Part shown: piece after piece, positions 12,180-24,800 of the stretch
Position numbering within the stretch: position 1 is the first letter of the stretch
How the letters are laid out: each line of letters begins with the position of its first letter
Assembly: GCF_040581485.1 (NCBI RefSeq)
Contig: NC_090131.1
Span: 27,478,532-27,542,531, forward strand
Length of the DNA: 64,000 nt
Direction: 5' to 3'
From: Linepithema humile
Taxonomy: Eukaryota > Arthropoda > Insecta > Hymenoptera > Formicidae
Program-made: the position numbers and the translations under genes
Notes under the pieces: generated by a model
Told to the model about the DNA's origin: nothing
The model's database searches: none
Seen by the model: the letters and a program-made list of their open reading frames with translations, nothing else

Positions 12180-12530
12180 TTACTGTACGCTCTTCGTCTG
12201 CAATGCTTTCCCTATCATCAAATCATATCTATGGGCGCCTTTGAGCAATACGCTCTTCCGAATTGCTCCGTTATCAGCATATAATCTTCTAAGGCAATCA
12301 CAGTCGTTCTCTTTACAATAGATAAGTCAATTCTAGCCACGTGTATTATCAAAGTCAAAAGCCGAAGTTCTCACATTACTCGGCCGTCTATGTAACCACC
12401 CTTCGTGTAACCGATATTCTTATCAATCGACTTCTGCGAATCGAAACCATACCACTGCTTGATTCTTGAGAATCGCGTTCTCGTCGAACATCAATCGAAT
12501 GCCGCACTTGCACACGGCACAATTACTTTA
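12180..12530 (-). pseudogene. Decayed coding fragment, unidentified
   Basis: On the minus strand three coding-looking pieces occur in order but in different frames. The first (about 12530-12430) reads NCAVCKCGIRLMFDENAIL and continues to a stop. The second, overlapping in another frame, reads FDSQKSIDKNIGYTKGGYID to a stop near 12380. The third (12326-12180) is 48 open codons with NDCDCLRRLYADNG and HRYDLMIGKAL, then a TAA. Composition (Cys, Gly, Asp, aromatic residues) is unlike the AT-rich surroundings, and none carries a start codon and signal peptide of its own. I do not recognise the family. It could also be exons of a real gene with short introns, but I could not connect them in phase. 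Confidence 0.35.
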
Positions 12531-13074
12531 TCAGGCAAAAAATTTTATATATTTAGACCTCCAAAGCCCCGGGATCAATCCGTCAGAAAATTTTGAAACA
12601 CGTTTAAGTCACACTGGCTCGAAGTTCAAACTTTAATCTGTAAATTTTTAACTCATTAAAAGTTCGTTAGTGACACTCTATTGCCTTTCCGATAGCAAGT
12701 TTGAAAAGAATGTTTCTTCTTAATAATTTTTTAGCGAAAAAAATTTCTATAATCAGCTCAATCCGATCTTATTACAATTATATCATGCAGAATTCGACGA
12801 GTCTAAAAAAAAAAGTGACTAGACGGATTAAAATTTAATCAAATATAATTCTAATAGTCGAGTTTTCCGAATTTTTCTACGGTCCGATCTAAGGAATTTT
12901 TATTCTATAATGGAATTTATTCCAACACTATAATGAAATTCTATAATACTAAAACGGTTCTTCGACCGCGTACATGTATTTTCGAAAAACCGATCAAATT
13001 TCGCGCTCAGGTCCGAGCACGCCGCAATCGCACCAGAATATACATCTCTCTTATTATTAGCAAAAAAAAAATTT

Positions 13075-13200
13075 AACTGAGATTTAAATCCTATTAACCG
13101 AGATTCAAACTCTATTAGCCGAGATTCAAACACTGTCAGCCAAAACTCAAACCTTATTAACTGAGACTCAAACCCTATTATCCGAGACTCAAACCTTAAA
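13075..13200. repeat. 21-bp minisatellite, six units
   Basis: Six head-to-tail 21-bp units with consensus close to ACCGAGACTCAAACCCTATT plus one base; units differ by a few substitutions. It sits upstream of the ZnT9 gene. Because 21 is a multiple of three, the minus strand reads as a seven-residue repeat (FESRLIx), but no gene is supported. Confidence 0.9.
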
Positions 13201-13642
13201 AATTCTCAAAGTGCAGTAAGTGCTACTCAGTCGAACACAGATGGTCTTGTCTCTTTACATCTATGCGGCGAATATGGTTATTGACAGTTCAAGGTGTTAA
13301 TAGCAAAAAGATTTAAAACAATCTTTTTGCTTCGTTTTTGGATTAGTCAATTATTATACAATGTCAGTATTGTAGCTATCTAATAATGTGCTGATTTTAA
13401 TTGTTGTAATTAAACAAGAAAGGTGAATGTTTTTATAGTGAATTGTTTTTCATAACAAGTGCATTATATTTATATTATAAAACAAGAATTCAAGAAGTAA
13501 TATTATTATGCCGTTTTACTGTCTTTGTATACACTTATAAAAAATTTTCTATTTCTTAACCAATTAATTTTGTTATAGGTTAGGTAAGGTATATTTGTAT
13601 AACAGTAAATTTTCTGTAAAAAGGTGAGAAGGAAAAAGAGCA

Positions 13643-16381
13643 ATGATGTTACATTCATCCTGCAATCTTTTGAATTTTATTCGAAACGTAACTTGCCGAT
13701 ATCATGCCGATCAATCGTGCATATTTCATATTGGATTGAGTAAAAGACATGCCAGTATTTTAATAATGCCCAAGTATGATACACGATACAAAGTATATAC
13801 GCTTATAAATCCTCAAAAAATTGTGGCTAATAAAAAAACACTCCAGTATGAGGATTACAGATGGATTCGTACAACAAGGTTTCTATCTGATGATGTAAAG
13901 TCTAAAGATAAATCTGACAATGAGACAAAATTAGTTGAAAATGTTCAGCAGAGGATAATAGAATTAAACGAAGAGAAACTAGGCAAATTAAAAGAAAGAG
14001 TGTTAAATATAGAACCAATTAGTACTATTGATGAGAAGGAAGAAGGAAAAGAAGAAGCGACAAAACTTGCTGTAAAACAATCCACAGAATCTAAAGAATC
14101 GTCAAAAGATGATGCTACGTCGAAAAAAGGTACAACACTATATATTGACACTTACATTCTTGACAATAATTTTTGCCATTTATAGCCAAGAAGAAAATCA
14201 AAGCTGATAAATCTACATTTTCCTTGGAGCGCAACTTTATTACGCCTGTGAAAGCTATGTCAGATTTTTTATTAAAACCTACTGATTTGGAGACCTTACC
14301 AAAAACAAAGAGACGTTCTCCATATGAGTTTGAGCCACCTATCACAGTTTATTGGAGGAAAGACGTTGAGGCTAAGTAAGAGAATTATTCATAAATTTAA
14401 GCAATGTCTAGCTTTATACATGTATATGGAAACACTTTAATTAACATTAACGTTTTATTTATTTCCAGAGCTTTGGAGGTATGGGGCTCTCAAGAAGCCT
14501 TGTTAAAGGAACTTTTAAAGAAAGAAGTTGAACGAAAAATCTATCAACAAAGTAAATGTGTTTCTTTTTATTTACTTGTTTAATTTGTTATTGTTAATGA
14601 TATGTTGGAAACATTCTCCTAATAGAACAATAGTTGATGCAAAGATTGAAATCTAAGCTTTTTATCACAGATGTTTTTACTGTCAAACGGAGGTTGAGGG
14701 ATTACAGACGGGAAATTGGCAACAAGACAGAAATAGTTCAGAAAGAAGGTCTTTTTGGAAGATCTGGTAAAGTGGTGCTGACTGCAATAGCTATGTATGT
14801 ACAAATACATGACATAACTAAATGCATACTTATACGATTATAAATCTTAATTGATCTATTTTGTTCTTCCAGAAATGCAAGTAATTTTTTGTGCAAATTA
14901 ATTGCTTGGCTATATACTGGTTCGCATAGTATGTTTTCTGAATGTGTACATTCAGCAGCTGATACTTGTAATCAATTGATTTTAGCGTATGGTATACATA
15001 AATCAGTGCAGGTAAGTAATTGACGCTGGAAACTCCATGATTTCTTTTGAATAGTTTTTTTAATCTGTGTTTTAATCAATCAATAATTTGTAGAATCCTA
15101 ATCCAGATCATCCGTATGGTTACACGAACATGAAGTACGTTTCCTCATTGATATCAGGCGTGGGAATTTTTTGCGTTGGCACGGGTCTTTCCATCTATCA
15201 TGGAATTCACGGTCTTCTGTTTCCCGCGCCGTCAGATTCTTTCTTTTGGGCATTCTTCGTCCTGGGTGGATCCTTGTTGTCTGAGGGGGCGACTTTAATG
15301 ATGGCGTTGCATTCTATAAAGAGAGGCGCAGAGGAGAAAAAAGAAAGCTTGAAACAGTTCGTTTTAGAAGGACAAGATCCATCCGTGAATGTTGTGCTCA
15401 TGGAAGATTTCGCCGCTGTAAGTTATTTTTCTTATTTTCTAACTTTGTAATTTAAATTTTGTTTTAGATTGATAGAAAATTTTTCTAGTTTTAAAGATAG
15501 AAAAATTTAGTAAAAAGTATAATTATTGAGATAAAAGTATTCATCAAAACTTAAAAAATTTATTAGACTATTAAACACTTTATTACTTATTCAGAGATGT
15601 ATTTAATTCTGACGTCACTTAGGTACTTGGAGTGATTGTCGCAGCAGGATGTATGGGCTTGACCTCTTATCTAGAAAATTCAGTGTTTGACGCCGTTGGT
15701 TCGCTTCTGGTTGGCGGTCTGCTTGGTGGAGTGGCGTCCTTTATAATTTATTCGAACGTTGCTGCACTCATAGGACGGAGTATATCACAAGAAAATCTCG
15801 ATAAAATTAATGCTGAATTAGAAGCAGATATAATGGTAATGTTTCTTTTGAAATAAATTATATGATATTTAATCATTTTTTTCTAAATATATGGAGTTTT
15901 TACACATATTTATGCTCATTTTAGGTCCGAGCAATACACGACGTCAAAGGCATTGACATGGGTAATAATTTAGTAAGATACAAAGCCGAACTGGATTTTG
16001 ATGGACGAGAACTCACAAGATCTTATCTAGACAAGCATGATCTTATTGCAATGCTGGAGGTATTAATATCACATTTCTGTCTTTATTAAAGGTGTAATCA
16101 GTAAGATATTAATATTAAATATTGGTTGTAGGAAGTAAAGAATATGCAAAATATTGACGAATTAGAAGCGTTTTTATTAAAACATGGTGAAAATATCGTT
16201 GATATGCTTGGTGGAGAAATTGATAGAATAGAATTAAAATTAAAGGTAAAGTTTAATTTATACCAATAAATCTGATTTTTTAATAGAAATAAAATTGATT
16301 AATAATAATAATATAATTTCCCTTATTTAATTTCAGAAAAGTCATCCGGAAATACGACATTGTGATTTAGAAATTCTGTAA
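13643..16381 (+). CDS. SLC30A9: SLC30A9/ZnT9 zinc transporter, complete, 10 exons
   Basis: Exons: 13643-14129, 14186-14375, 14469-14551, 14671-14794, 14873-15011, 15094-15417, 15623-15835, 15925-16059, 16132-16245, 16337-16381; 1854 nt, 617 residues. The Arg/His-containing N-terminus fits a mitochondrial presequence, followed by a charged low-complexity region (about 85-160). The family core begins with YEFEPPITVYWRKDVEAKAL and EVWGS. The cation-efflux domain (about 280-540) includes GSHSMFSE, the TM2 metal-site motif HSAAD (His321, Asp325), NPDHPYGYTNMKYVSSLISG, MEDFAAVLGV and GLTSYL. The end, VRAIHDVKGIDMG through DLEIL, matches human ZnT9 closely as I remember it. As in the vertebrate protein, the second HxxxD of classic ZnTs is replaced by Glu-Asp (445-446). 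ZnT9 is known as a mitochondrial zinc exporter. An in-frame TGA lies upstream of the double Met start. Exon 4's acceptor (14670) was chosen because nearer AG sites bring in stops or the wrong frame. Confidence 0.93.
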
Positions 16382-16602
16382 AGGATTATTATATTGCACA
16401 GTTTTTTAAGTTAAAAAAAATGCTATATAAAGCTGGGTGTAAATTATTATTTTAATATAACAATTCAACACATTATTTTAATAGGACTTTTATTATATAG
16501 GCATTCATAGGATAGAAGCTGCGATTTCATCTAGAAAAACATTTTTTGTAAAAGTTTTGTGTAAGTTGTGTACGCTGTAAAAATTATTATACTTTATTCA
16601 GT

Positions 16603-16608
16603 AATAAA
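16603..16608 (+). terminator. Candidate poly(A) signal of ZnT9
   Basis: AATAAA 222 nt after the ZnT9 stop codon. Confidence 0.4.
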
Positions 16609-16876
16609 TTAAAAGAAATTTCCTAAAAGTATTGTTAATCATGTTCTAAAAAATGAAAATAATGCAATCTCTGTTACTTTTTGAAATAATCTTACGAAAG
16701 CAAAAAATTTTTTTTTTAAATTTAAATTGTAATTAATTTTTGTGACATTTTCATCTCAATTGCAATAAAAATTAATAAAAAATTAATAAAAACAAAATTC
16801 CTGTAATTTTTCATTAGCGACTGATACTTTAATCGATTTCTTAAATTGGTTTCCACAGAGTTCTGTAATCACAACA

Positions 16877-16896
16877 AAGCGTTACTATGAACGCTT
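16877..16896. promoter_or_regulatory. 20-bp inverted repeat upstream of TMEM237
   Basis: AAGCGTT and AACGCTT flank a 6-nt centre (ACTATG), about 220 nt before the TMEM237 start codon. The inner GTTACTATGAAC resembles, but does not exactly match, the RFX X-box that drives many ciliary genes. Treated as a candidate site only. Confidence 0.25.
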
Positions 16897-17114
16897 CGTG
16901 ACAGTTCTGGACAGTCTACGACAGCGATTAATAGCAAAGTTAAATTGTTAAACATGCTCGAAGAATCCTTAATGCAACCAATAATTTCATATTGTGCCAA
17001 TATTTTGCAAGAAAGATTCGAAGCACTCGAGGGTGCTTTTGAAATTGATTGTAGAATGGTTGCGCGTCGATAGGATAAGAAGACAGCTGAACGATTGACG
17101 CATCAGAGTCTAAA

Positions 17115-19414
17115 ATGTCACGTGGAAATCGAGCTTTTCGTGAACGAGGATCTACCAAGATTGGCGAACCACCCGAACGGAATGACAGCGAAGATGCATC
17201 TCCCGCTCGCGCGGTGGAGAACGAGAAATACACAAAACGCAGTAAAACAGCGTCACAGAAACGATGGTCCAGCTCGGAGGATTCAAGCCGACCCTACAGC
17301 CGGGATATCAAAACAGTTTGTATTATTTCCAAATCAAAAATTATAGCCATAAAGTGTAATTAGCGCAATTAATTAATGTTATTTAACTTGTAAATGTGAC
17401 AATCATAAATTACAAATTATTATTATTAATAATAATAGTAATAAAATATACAAACAAAATATGCAATACAATAAATATATAAAATAATATAATAAAAATA
17501 TAATAAAATGTGCAATTTTTATTACTAATAAATAATTCAAAATTGTTAAATTATTAAAATTCTGGATTTATTGACGATATGAGAAATTTATTTATTTTTA
17601 CTTATTGAAATACAGCAACATGGTCTTTTGATTTAATATGATAAAACTCTCATTTTATTAGCGTACATCAAAAGTTGTAAGACATCAAAAAGTTATGTAA
17701 GTAAAAAAATAAGATTTATCTCATTCAATATCTCAGAATTCTCGGGAACAAAACAACACCGAAGACACAGAAACCGAGTCTCCAGATGTCAAGAGTGAAA
17801 AACCTCGTAGAACTGAAGAACACACTCGTGGAAAAACACGTTATTCCAATGTTCACGCGAGCGAAGAGAAAATTGCGTCGAAATCTTTTGAGGAAAGAAG
17901 AAAAAAACGCAGTAAACGAACTGAAAGACGCAGATTTGGAGAACAGCCTCGCACGGCAGATCGCGACCACGCTCGAGCAGATGTCCGATCTGTCACAAAA
18001 CGCTATAGCGAAGAAGATAGTTTCACTGATAAATCGCAAAAAAGAAAAAAGAACACTTCCCAAGGTAAAGGAAGAATAATTCTTCTCTACAGTAGCTTGT
18101 AAAAAATAACTAAATAATCTCTTTCGCGAATAAATGTCTGATAAGCAAAATCCGAGATAAATTAAAAATTTACGAATTTTTCTGCTATCTATTTTAAATC
18201 ATCGATTTGACAATTGACTGGCAATATTAATTAAAAACAGATTTACGTCTAATTAAAAAAGAGAAATGTTTTGATATTTAAAAAAATTACATTTGCGCTG
18301 AAGTCTTGCAAAAATAAAGTCCAACATAGATTGATAATTTTCTAACGCAAGCAGATGACGAGCTACCTATCACGGAAATTCTGAAGAAAGCTCAGGAAAA
18401 TGCACGCACGAAGTACGAGGAGCCAGTGCCGCTTCCGGAATTGACTACCGACACAATTTATATTCAAGGCAGGAGTGGCTTTAGCGCTGTGAAAATTGGC
18501 GGATTGAGACGTGCTTTGGAGAGCGATACGATGCACGCAACGCAAGATGGAATAGCAGGTAGAAAAGATCGCGATTTGGCGGAAGTTCAAATGTACACGC
18601 TCATAAAGGTGGCGATTGCGGCGCAAAAATTTTGGAGGTGCACAGGACTCGTGTATCAGGGTCTCTTGGGTGGAATGGCGCTTCTACACTTCGTAATGGT
18701 AAATATTTCCTTTTATAAATATTCTTTTATCTAAGGCAAATCAAGATGTGATATATCTACGATTTGTTTCTGCAGATTTACGTCTTCTTCGACATCTCCA
18801 TGGAGTTCACGTTGAATTACTCGATTTTTTCCGAAGTATACACGAATGTGTTTTCCTTTTTAATCATTCTTTGCGTCATCTCCATCTTCGATAAGTGCGT
18901 TTTACAAAAAATTCACATGATTTAACGCGCCTGTCTAGATACTGTTAATCTAAGAAAAAAAAAATTTTTATTTCAGATTTGATCTCGCACGATTTGACAT
19001 GGATCACTTGCGCGAGATTTATATGGATCATGCAAAAACCGCGATTGCTGTTCCGCTTTATCTCGTGACGTTCGCTCTCCATCAAACATCGTCGAAGACC
19101 GACAATCTGTTAGCTTTGACGCATTATCGTAATGTCAATGCCACCATGTGGACAAATGTAAGAATATCATAATCGATCATACGCAATTATTAAATTATAA
19201 AAAAAATCCCAACATTTATTTAACAATTTTCCAGAATACAACGCAAGAAACCTTTTCAGAAGAATTAAAAATCTGGCAGAAGGTAACGATGTCAAAAGAT
19301 CTTCTCGCGGTTTTCGCTTGGTTGTTCGTAGCTCTTGGAACGCGAGACGACATGTTATTGATGCATCTCGAGTCGATGGAGAAGTATGCGAGCAATGCGG
19401 AATCCCCCAGATGA
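17115..19414 (+). CDS. TMEM237: Transmembrane protein 237 (ciliary transition zone), complete, 6 exons
   Basis: Exons: 17115-17315, 17737-18064, 18355-18698, 18776-18894, 18977-19157, 19235-19414; 1353 nt, 450 residues, all junctions GT/AG and in phase. The N-terminal 175 residues are hydrophilic and rich in Arg, Lys, Glu and Ser, as expected for the disordered cytosolic tail. Then come DELPITEILKKAQENARTKY, the IYIQGRSGFSAVK segment, and four membrane segments at about 270-297, 314-330, 353-366 and 414-427. Motifs FDKFDLARF and FAWLFVALGTRDDMLLMHLE align with the conserved C-terminal half of vertebrate TMEM237, where an (A/V)FDR(V/I)xLA segment follows the second helix. TMEM237 is a component of the ciliary transition zone (MKS/Joubert module); in an insect it would act in sensory neuron cilia or sperm. 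An in-frame TGA upstream supports the ATG. The N-terminal exons are less certain than the membrane part. Confidence 0.88.
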
Positions 19415-21617
19415 CATACGAGGGATGCCTTTCGCAATCGAACGAAGCAACTATGTATAAAGTTCTCCCGCGCGATCGCACTGATTGAATATCATAAAAT
19501 ATTAAACGTAGGAATGTTTTAAATAATAATTCTGAACTTTATACTTACTATTTTTATGCCAGATCACACTGGTATTTTCGGGGATCAATGCGCCAGAGGG
19601 GGGGGAGTACGATTTAAACATTTATTCGTAACAGAATAGCGTTTGATATGTACAATATGTATAAAGTTTGTCTCCTACTCGCTAATCGATAATATATGTA
19701 TACATAATAGCAAAGAGGACAATAATATATTAAGATTAAAATAACATATTGCATAATGATACAATAGTAAAATATGTTTGGACTTTCTCGAGCGCGACAT
19801 CGACGAAATCCGCAATTGCAAGGGAAAAATTTGTCGACGGTCAACTGTCGATCGCGAGATCAATCCCTCTCTAAAAAAGGCATGATACTTCGAACTCGAG
19901 TCGAAGTGTTGAAAAGCCTCTTTTTCTGCGATGCTGATTGGCTGTCTCGCTTGTGCGCTGCGACTTGCTGACTTGCTCCACTCGTGTCGACTGTCAAACT
20001 GTCATACGAGTTTTGACAGTTTGTCTGTCGACACGAGTATAATAGAATTAAATTTTAAAATTATTAAAGTATAATAAAAGCGCGCGCCTGTATTGTTTCT
20101 AGTCGTATATCAAAATATGCAACGGAGCGCGACAGATCCCGCGATTGTGGATTAACAGAAATTTTCGTCTGCTTGCAATTGCTGATGCCGGGCGGCGCGC
20201 TCACGTTGTACGAGAAAGAAAGCGTTCGTATTATAAATAATGTGCAAAGGCTTGTACTCATTTGCGAAGCAACGGATAAATATATACATGCCGCTTGTGC
20301 GAATTTTATTACACGCTAAAATCTCTCTTGTTTCTTCCACCGGTTTTTTTGTTTTTCTTTAACAATTTACACCGCCACGACGCTCCTTCCTTTCATGCGT
20401 ACTCTAAAATATCTCTGAGCTTAACAATATCATCAAAGGCACTGTTTACAGTTCTAGCCGATATCTAAGTCGATCTTAGCCTTGTCTTCGCTCGTCAGAT
20501 CGGTTCATCGAGCTTAGAAAATTTGTTAATTGATTATATTCGATTTTTGTCGACGCAGTGTGCGCGAGAAGGAAAGAATATAATATATAGTAAAACTCGA
20601 TGACGCGCGATCCGATCGCTAGAAATTGACATTACTCGACTGATCAGATCTTTTTGTTGCAGGTTATTTTACGGTCGTGTGATTCCTTCTTCTCTCCTTT
20701 ACGCGAGAGAATTTCTTTTTTCCGTCATGGCTCTTACTACGATCGACACTTAATAGATCGCGATTGAAAATTGTGCAAATTTGCAATGGCAGTATCGTGT
20801 GGAGTCGGCGGCGCTTTCGCGCGTGCAAAACTTCGCCGAGCTTGTAAAATATTACGCTCGGCGGAGGAGATTAGGGACTACGTATTTAACGTCATGGTCG
20901 ACGGCGCGCTTATAAAAAAGGATCCGAGTTCGTTTTCGTTCGGGAGAGAAAATACCACAGAAAATATTCAAACATTGATAGCGGGAACTATTTACGGTTC
21001 GGGCTAGTCGTGAGTCACAGTTAATTGGTTGTGCTGGTCGCAAGCAAGCGCGCGCAAGCGACCTTGGGTAGATATTCGAGATAATTTAACTGGTCCAGCG
21101 TTATCGTAAATGTGTTCACAAATGTTCGTTTAGCGAAATTGTTTACTTTGTAATTTCTTGCGTAGGAACGCTGCTTCGGACGCTGCGCCAAAGCCAAGTT
21201 TAAACTTCGCCGACGTTGTTCCGGAAAGCTCGTGGAAATTCCGAAATTGTACACCAAACGAAAACGGTATCGCTACGGAACAAATGGCAGGCGTAAGCAA
21301 AGAACGATTGACTTGAACAGTAATGCGTTTTCAGTAATGCCTTCCCTCTCCTTGCTGTCCCGTGACGATGCTATCTTCGATAGAATTAACTTATATTGTC
21401 AGCAATGCGCGAGTTCTAAATCCAGCTTTGGCGCACAAATATTCGACGGCGAGAAGCGACCCTTTTTATTTTTCAGATCGCGACGACCCGAGACGAGCCT
21501 GGGTCGATTTTTAGCACGTGTTTTTACCTTCGAACCTCCACTTCCAGTTTCGATTGTCCGTTTCGCTCAATCGCGGGAAGTGAAGTAACGGTCGGCGCGC
21601 GTTTCCTCTTCGTCACC
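19415..21617. other. Region between convergent TMEM237 and tetraspanin genes
   Basis: Holds the 3' ends of two convergent genes. Apart from a strong hairpin (19980-20038) I see no gene. ORFs of 78-118 codons at 20771-21007 and 21232-21588 show no domain and no splice logic. GC content and CpG frequency rise markedly after about 19780 compared with the preceding 8 kb. Confidence 0.6.
19980..20038. repeat. 59-nt hairpin, 25-bp arms
   Basis: The left arm 19980-20004 (begins ACTCGTGTCGAC, ends CAAACTGTCA) pairs with 20014-20038 with two mismatched positions and a 9-nt loop. It may be a miRNA-like precursor or the two ends of a tiny foldback element; the sequence alone does not decide. Confidence 0.8.
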
Positions 21618-21623
21618 TTTATT
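21618..21623 (-). terminator. Candidate poly(A) signal of the tetraspanin gene
   Basis: AATAAA on the minus strand about 225 nt past the tetraspanin stop codon. A purine-rich poly-G tract on the plus strand (21651-21671) lies inside the implied 3' UTR. Confidence 0.4.
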
Positions 21624-21846
21624 CCCGTTTGATATTTTTCTGAGGATATAGGGGGGGAGGAGGGGGGGGGAGTCACAAACATGGGCCCGCGACTATAAAC
21701 GGATCCCTCTCGTCCGGACGATCCCGCGGCTGCAATCGCGCGCCCTCCCGCCCCTACTCCGACGATCAAACGGTCCCCGGATCGTTCTGCATGTATCTGC
21801 ACCACGACTGGCCGTTGTTGTTGCCCTCGGGGCATTGAAGTAATTC

Positions 21847-24800
21847 TCAGTCATCGAAGTCGTGCCTGAGCTTGATGTAGAGGCAGGAGCCGAGAACGAT
21901 GCCGAAGAGCTCGAGGACTGACAGGCCGAGCCCGACGGCGCCCAGAATTATCAGGTGGTCCTTCGTCGTCTCCAGGAACTTGTAAATGCAGCCCTGACAA
22001 ATTGAAAAGTTAGTTTTATCGATCCGCAGTGACTCGCGAATGCGCTACTTCGCGACAGCTTGATTTCTGTATAACTGAATTAAAAAGTATAGATTCAAAG
22101 CAGATTAGAAAAACGCGCGGCTTTTGACTTTCACTATTTTATGCCGTCAACGCCACCATACGTGAAGCTATTTTACTCGTATTTCTAAAGAAAGATTGAA
22201 CGTTATTCAATTCAGGCTAATATCACGTCCGATAATCAGCTGAGGAAAGCTGGGGAAGCACGAAGCCGTGGTAGACGTACCGTGTATTGAATATTGGAGG
22301 GATGATCCCTTTTCCCGCAAAGTAACGTCGGCGTCTTGCAGCAACTGTCAGGTACGACGCTGCCGTTCTTCAGGACTTCCTCGTCCTTATGCCACTCGCT
22401 CACGAGCCAATCCTCGAATCTCAGGGCGCCGCAGCATTTGAACTGCAAATTTCGATAATGATGTCTCACGACGATATTCGAAAAATCTTTTTAAAAATAC
22501 GCAAATATTTCTCACGCACAATTTCCTCGCATTTTTCGCCTTTTTCAAATGTCAAAGCGAAAAAGAAAAATTCAATAATTAAAAATTTTAATAAATTAAA
22601 TACTTTTATTCTACTTCATTTACTCAAACGATTAATCTTATTTCTTGAAATTTGAAAAAATAATTTATGAAAGTACAATGTTTCGAATTATAGAACGTAA
22701 ATAAATAATACGACAGCTTTAATAATATTGATGAGTAATCCTTTACGGGGAATCATGCTTCAAAGAAAAAGCTGATGGGCTTTTAAATTGCATTAACTTG
22801 CCGCGAACGACAAGCCCGTCTTTCTCATTTTCCAGTTCCGTTCCGCGGCGCGCGCAATAAAGTATACGCGGATAAGGCAGAAAAGGGGGACGATGATAGC
22901 GACGATAACAACGATAATAGCCGCGTACGATAATAACGATAGCGGGACGCGCGTTATACGCCGGGACATCACGGAGGAGTCATTGAGAGGGGGGTGGGCG
23001 CCGAGGAAGGATGAAGAGAGGGGCAGATTAATGGAGGTGAGAAACGTGTTCCGGCGGCGGCAGCAAGTTAAATGGTAACTTTAATGCGGGCACGTAATCC
23101 CGCGGGATTCATCGCGCGCCGGAACCATTAGTCGCGATAAACACTTCTCACAGGTCCTTTACACATGCAGGTGCTACGGTCAACGAATTTCGTCGGTGTT
23201 GAGATCCTTCCTGAACACGGCATCACGCTGTTCTAAGCGATGGCCGAAACCAGATTATCTACAAACACGGTTACGAGTCAACGTTACGTTTTGTGAACCA
23301 AAATCTTATTGTCCTTTCAACGGCTAGATGAAACAACACGTCGAAATTTAATGCGCCGTAATATCCGTTTTATATTTGTTCATTTTAGATTTCACTTTAT
23401 TTGCAATGCGTTTAATTTTAAGTTTTATTTCACGAAGAATGACGCAAAGGCCAAAGCGGTTATAATCAGATGTTACTGCAAATTGTAATACATTTTAGCA
23501 ATAATAACCGGCTCGTTTGCTTCTTGTGTGATTTTTGCGTATCTTTTTTAAAATTTTATTATAAGAAAAAATAATTCTATAAATATTCTTTCTTTAAAAT
23601 TCTGAATACTCCTGCAAAAACTGGTGTATGATGCATATACTTTCGCAACCGCGATCAATTATTTACCGTCCTCTAAATGCCTCGAGCGCTTTTTTTAGGA
23701 GAATATCAAAAAGAAGAGAGTGAGCATCAAAGAACCATGAGGTTTTCTGGAAAAAAGGAACGAAACACACTTGCGTGTGACGGACGTGCACATATTTACG
23801 TAGGAATATTGAATACAATCTCCATTTAAACATTAACCGCAATAAAAACTCTGTAAAAAATACGCATAATTTATGCAAGTTTCAAGGAAAAAGTAAAATC
23901 ACATTTATTTCATTTAACAATAACAATACGATTTATATCAAAATAGAATCGTTCGATTTTATCTTCGATAGTAAAAAAAAAAAGAAGAATTGAAATCAAG
24001 AGGAAATAGAAAGGAAATAAAATAATAGATCGCTTTCGCGAGAAAACCGAATAAAAGACGTATCAATAGACTTTCGGCTGCGCTCACCAATACGAGCGTA
24101 TGCAAGACATTTATTTCCGTTCGCTGGGAGTCGCCTTAAAAAATTCCCGACGAGCGCTGTCGCAGGTAAAATCCGATTTCCCGAACGAAATGAAATGCTT
24201 ATACACGTAGATCCCCTGTGTATAAATAAAATGCGGATCCCGAATTTCTCGCTTGCCCGTCGGTTTCGCCAATTTCGGCGGACGGGGGTTTAACGCTGAG
24301 CAGCCTGCCGGCGTTGAAGAAATGGAAACGAAAATCCTCGGACGGCCAATGGGATCCGACAGAAGGGTGAAATTGCGAGGCTCGATTTATCAGGGCAATG
24401 GCGTAGCGAGAACTTCAGCTCTCGTGCCGTTATCAGCGCCGTAAATCGCATCACGTGTGCTTACAAGTCTGATCCGAATCAAGATATTGCACTCGACATC
24501 AAGTGGATCTAGGCGGCGGATGTGATTAATTCCCTGCGCGACGCGACGAAAGTGTTCTCTTCGAATGGCCAATATCGCGCGCTTAATTCTGCAACGACAA
24601 CCTGTCGGCTTATAATCCCGCAAGCGCAACCCGTCAATTTGATCCCGCGACTGCGATCGATGTATCCAAATTTTCGTTTAAAAAAAATCTTCACGAAATG
24701 CATCACGCAAATATTTATATTTCGGCAGATAAAACGCGAAGACGTCTCCGCGGAAGTACGAGACGAGAATGCAAAGTTTCTCACCGCGAATTCACTGCGG

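Larger units (their letters stand above)
11875..13642. other. Intergenic region between trp and ZnT9
   Basis: AT-rich DNA containing the decayed minus-strand coding fragment (12180-12530) and the 21-bp minisatellite (13075-13200). I see nothing else that reads as an exon. The ZnT9 promoter should lie in its last few hundred bases; no TATA box is obvious there. Confidence 0.6.

Noticed and set aside
14640..14670. Alternative acceptor AG sites before ZnT9 exon 4
   Set aside because: Using the AG at 14626-14627 or 14632-14633 gives an in-frame stop or the wrong frame; the CTTTTTATCACAG acceptor restores the conserved NVF start.
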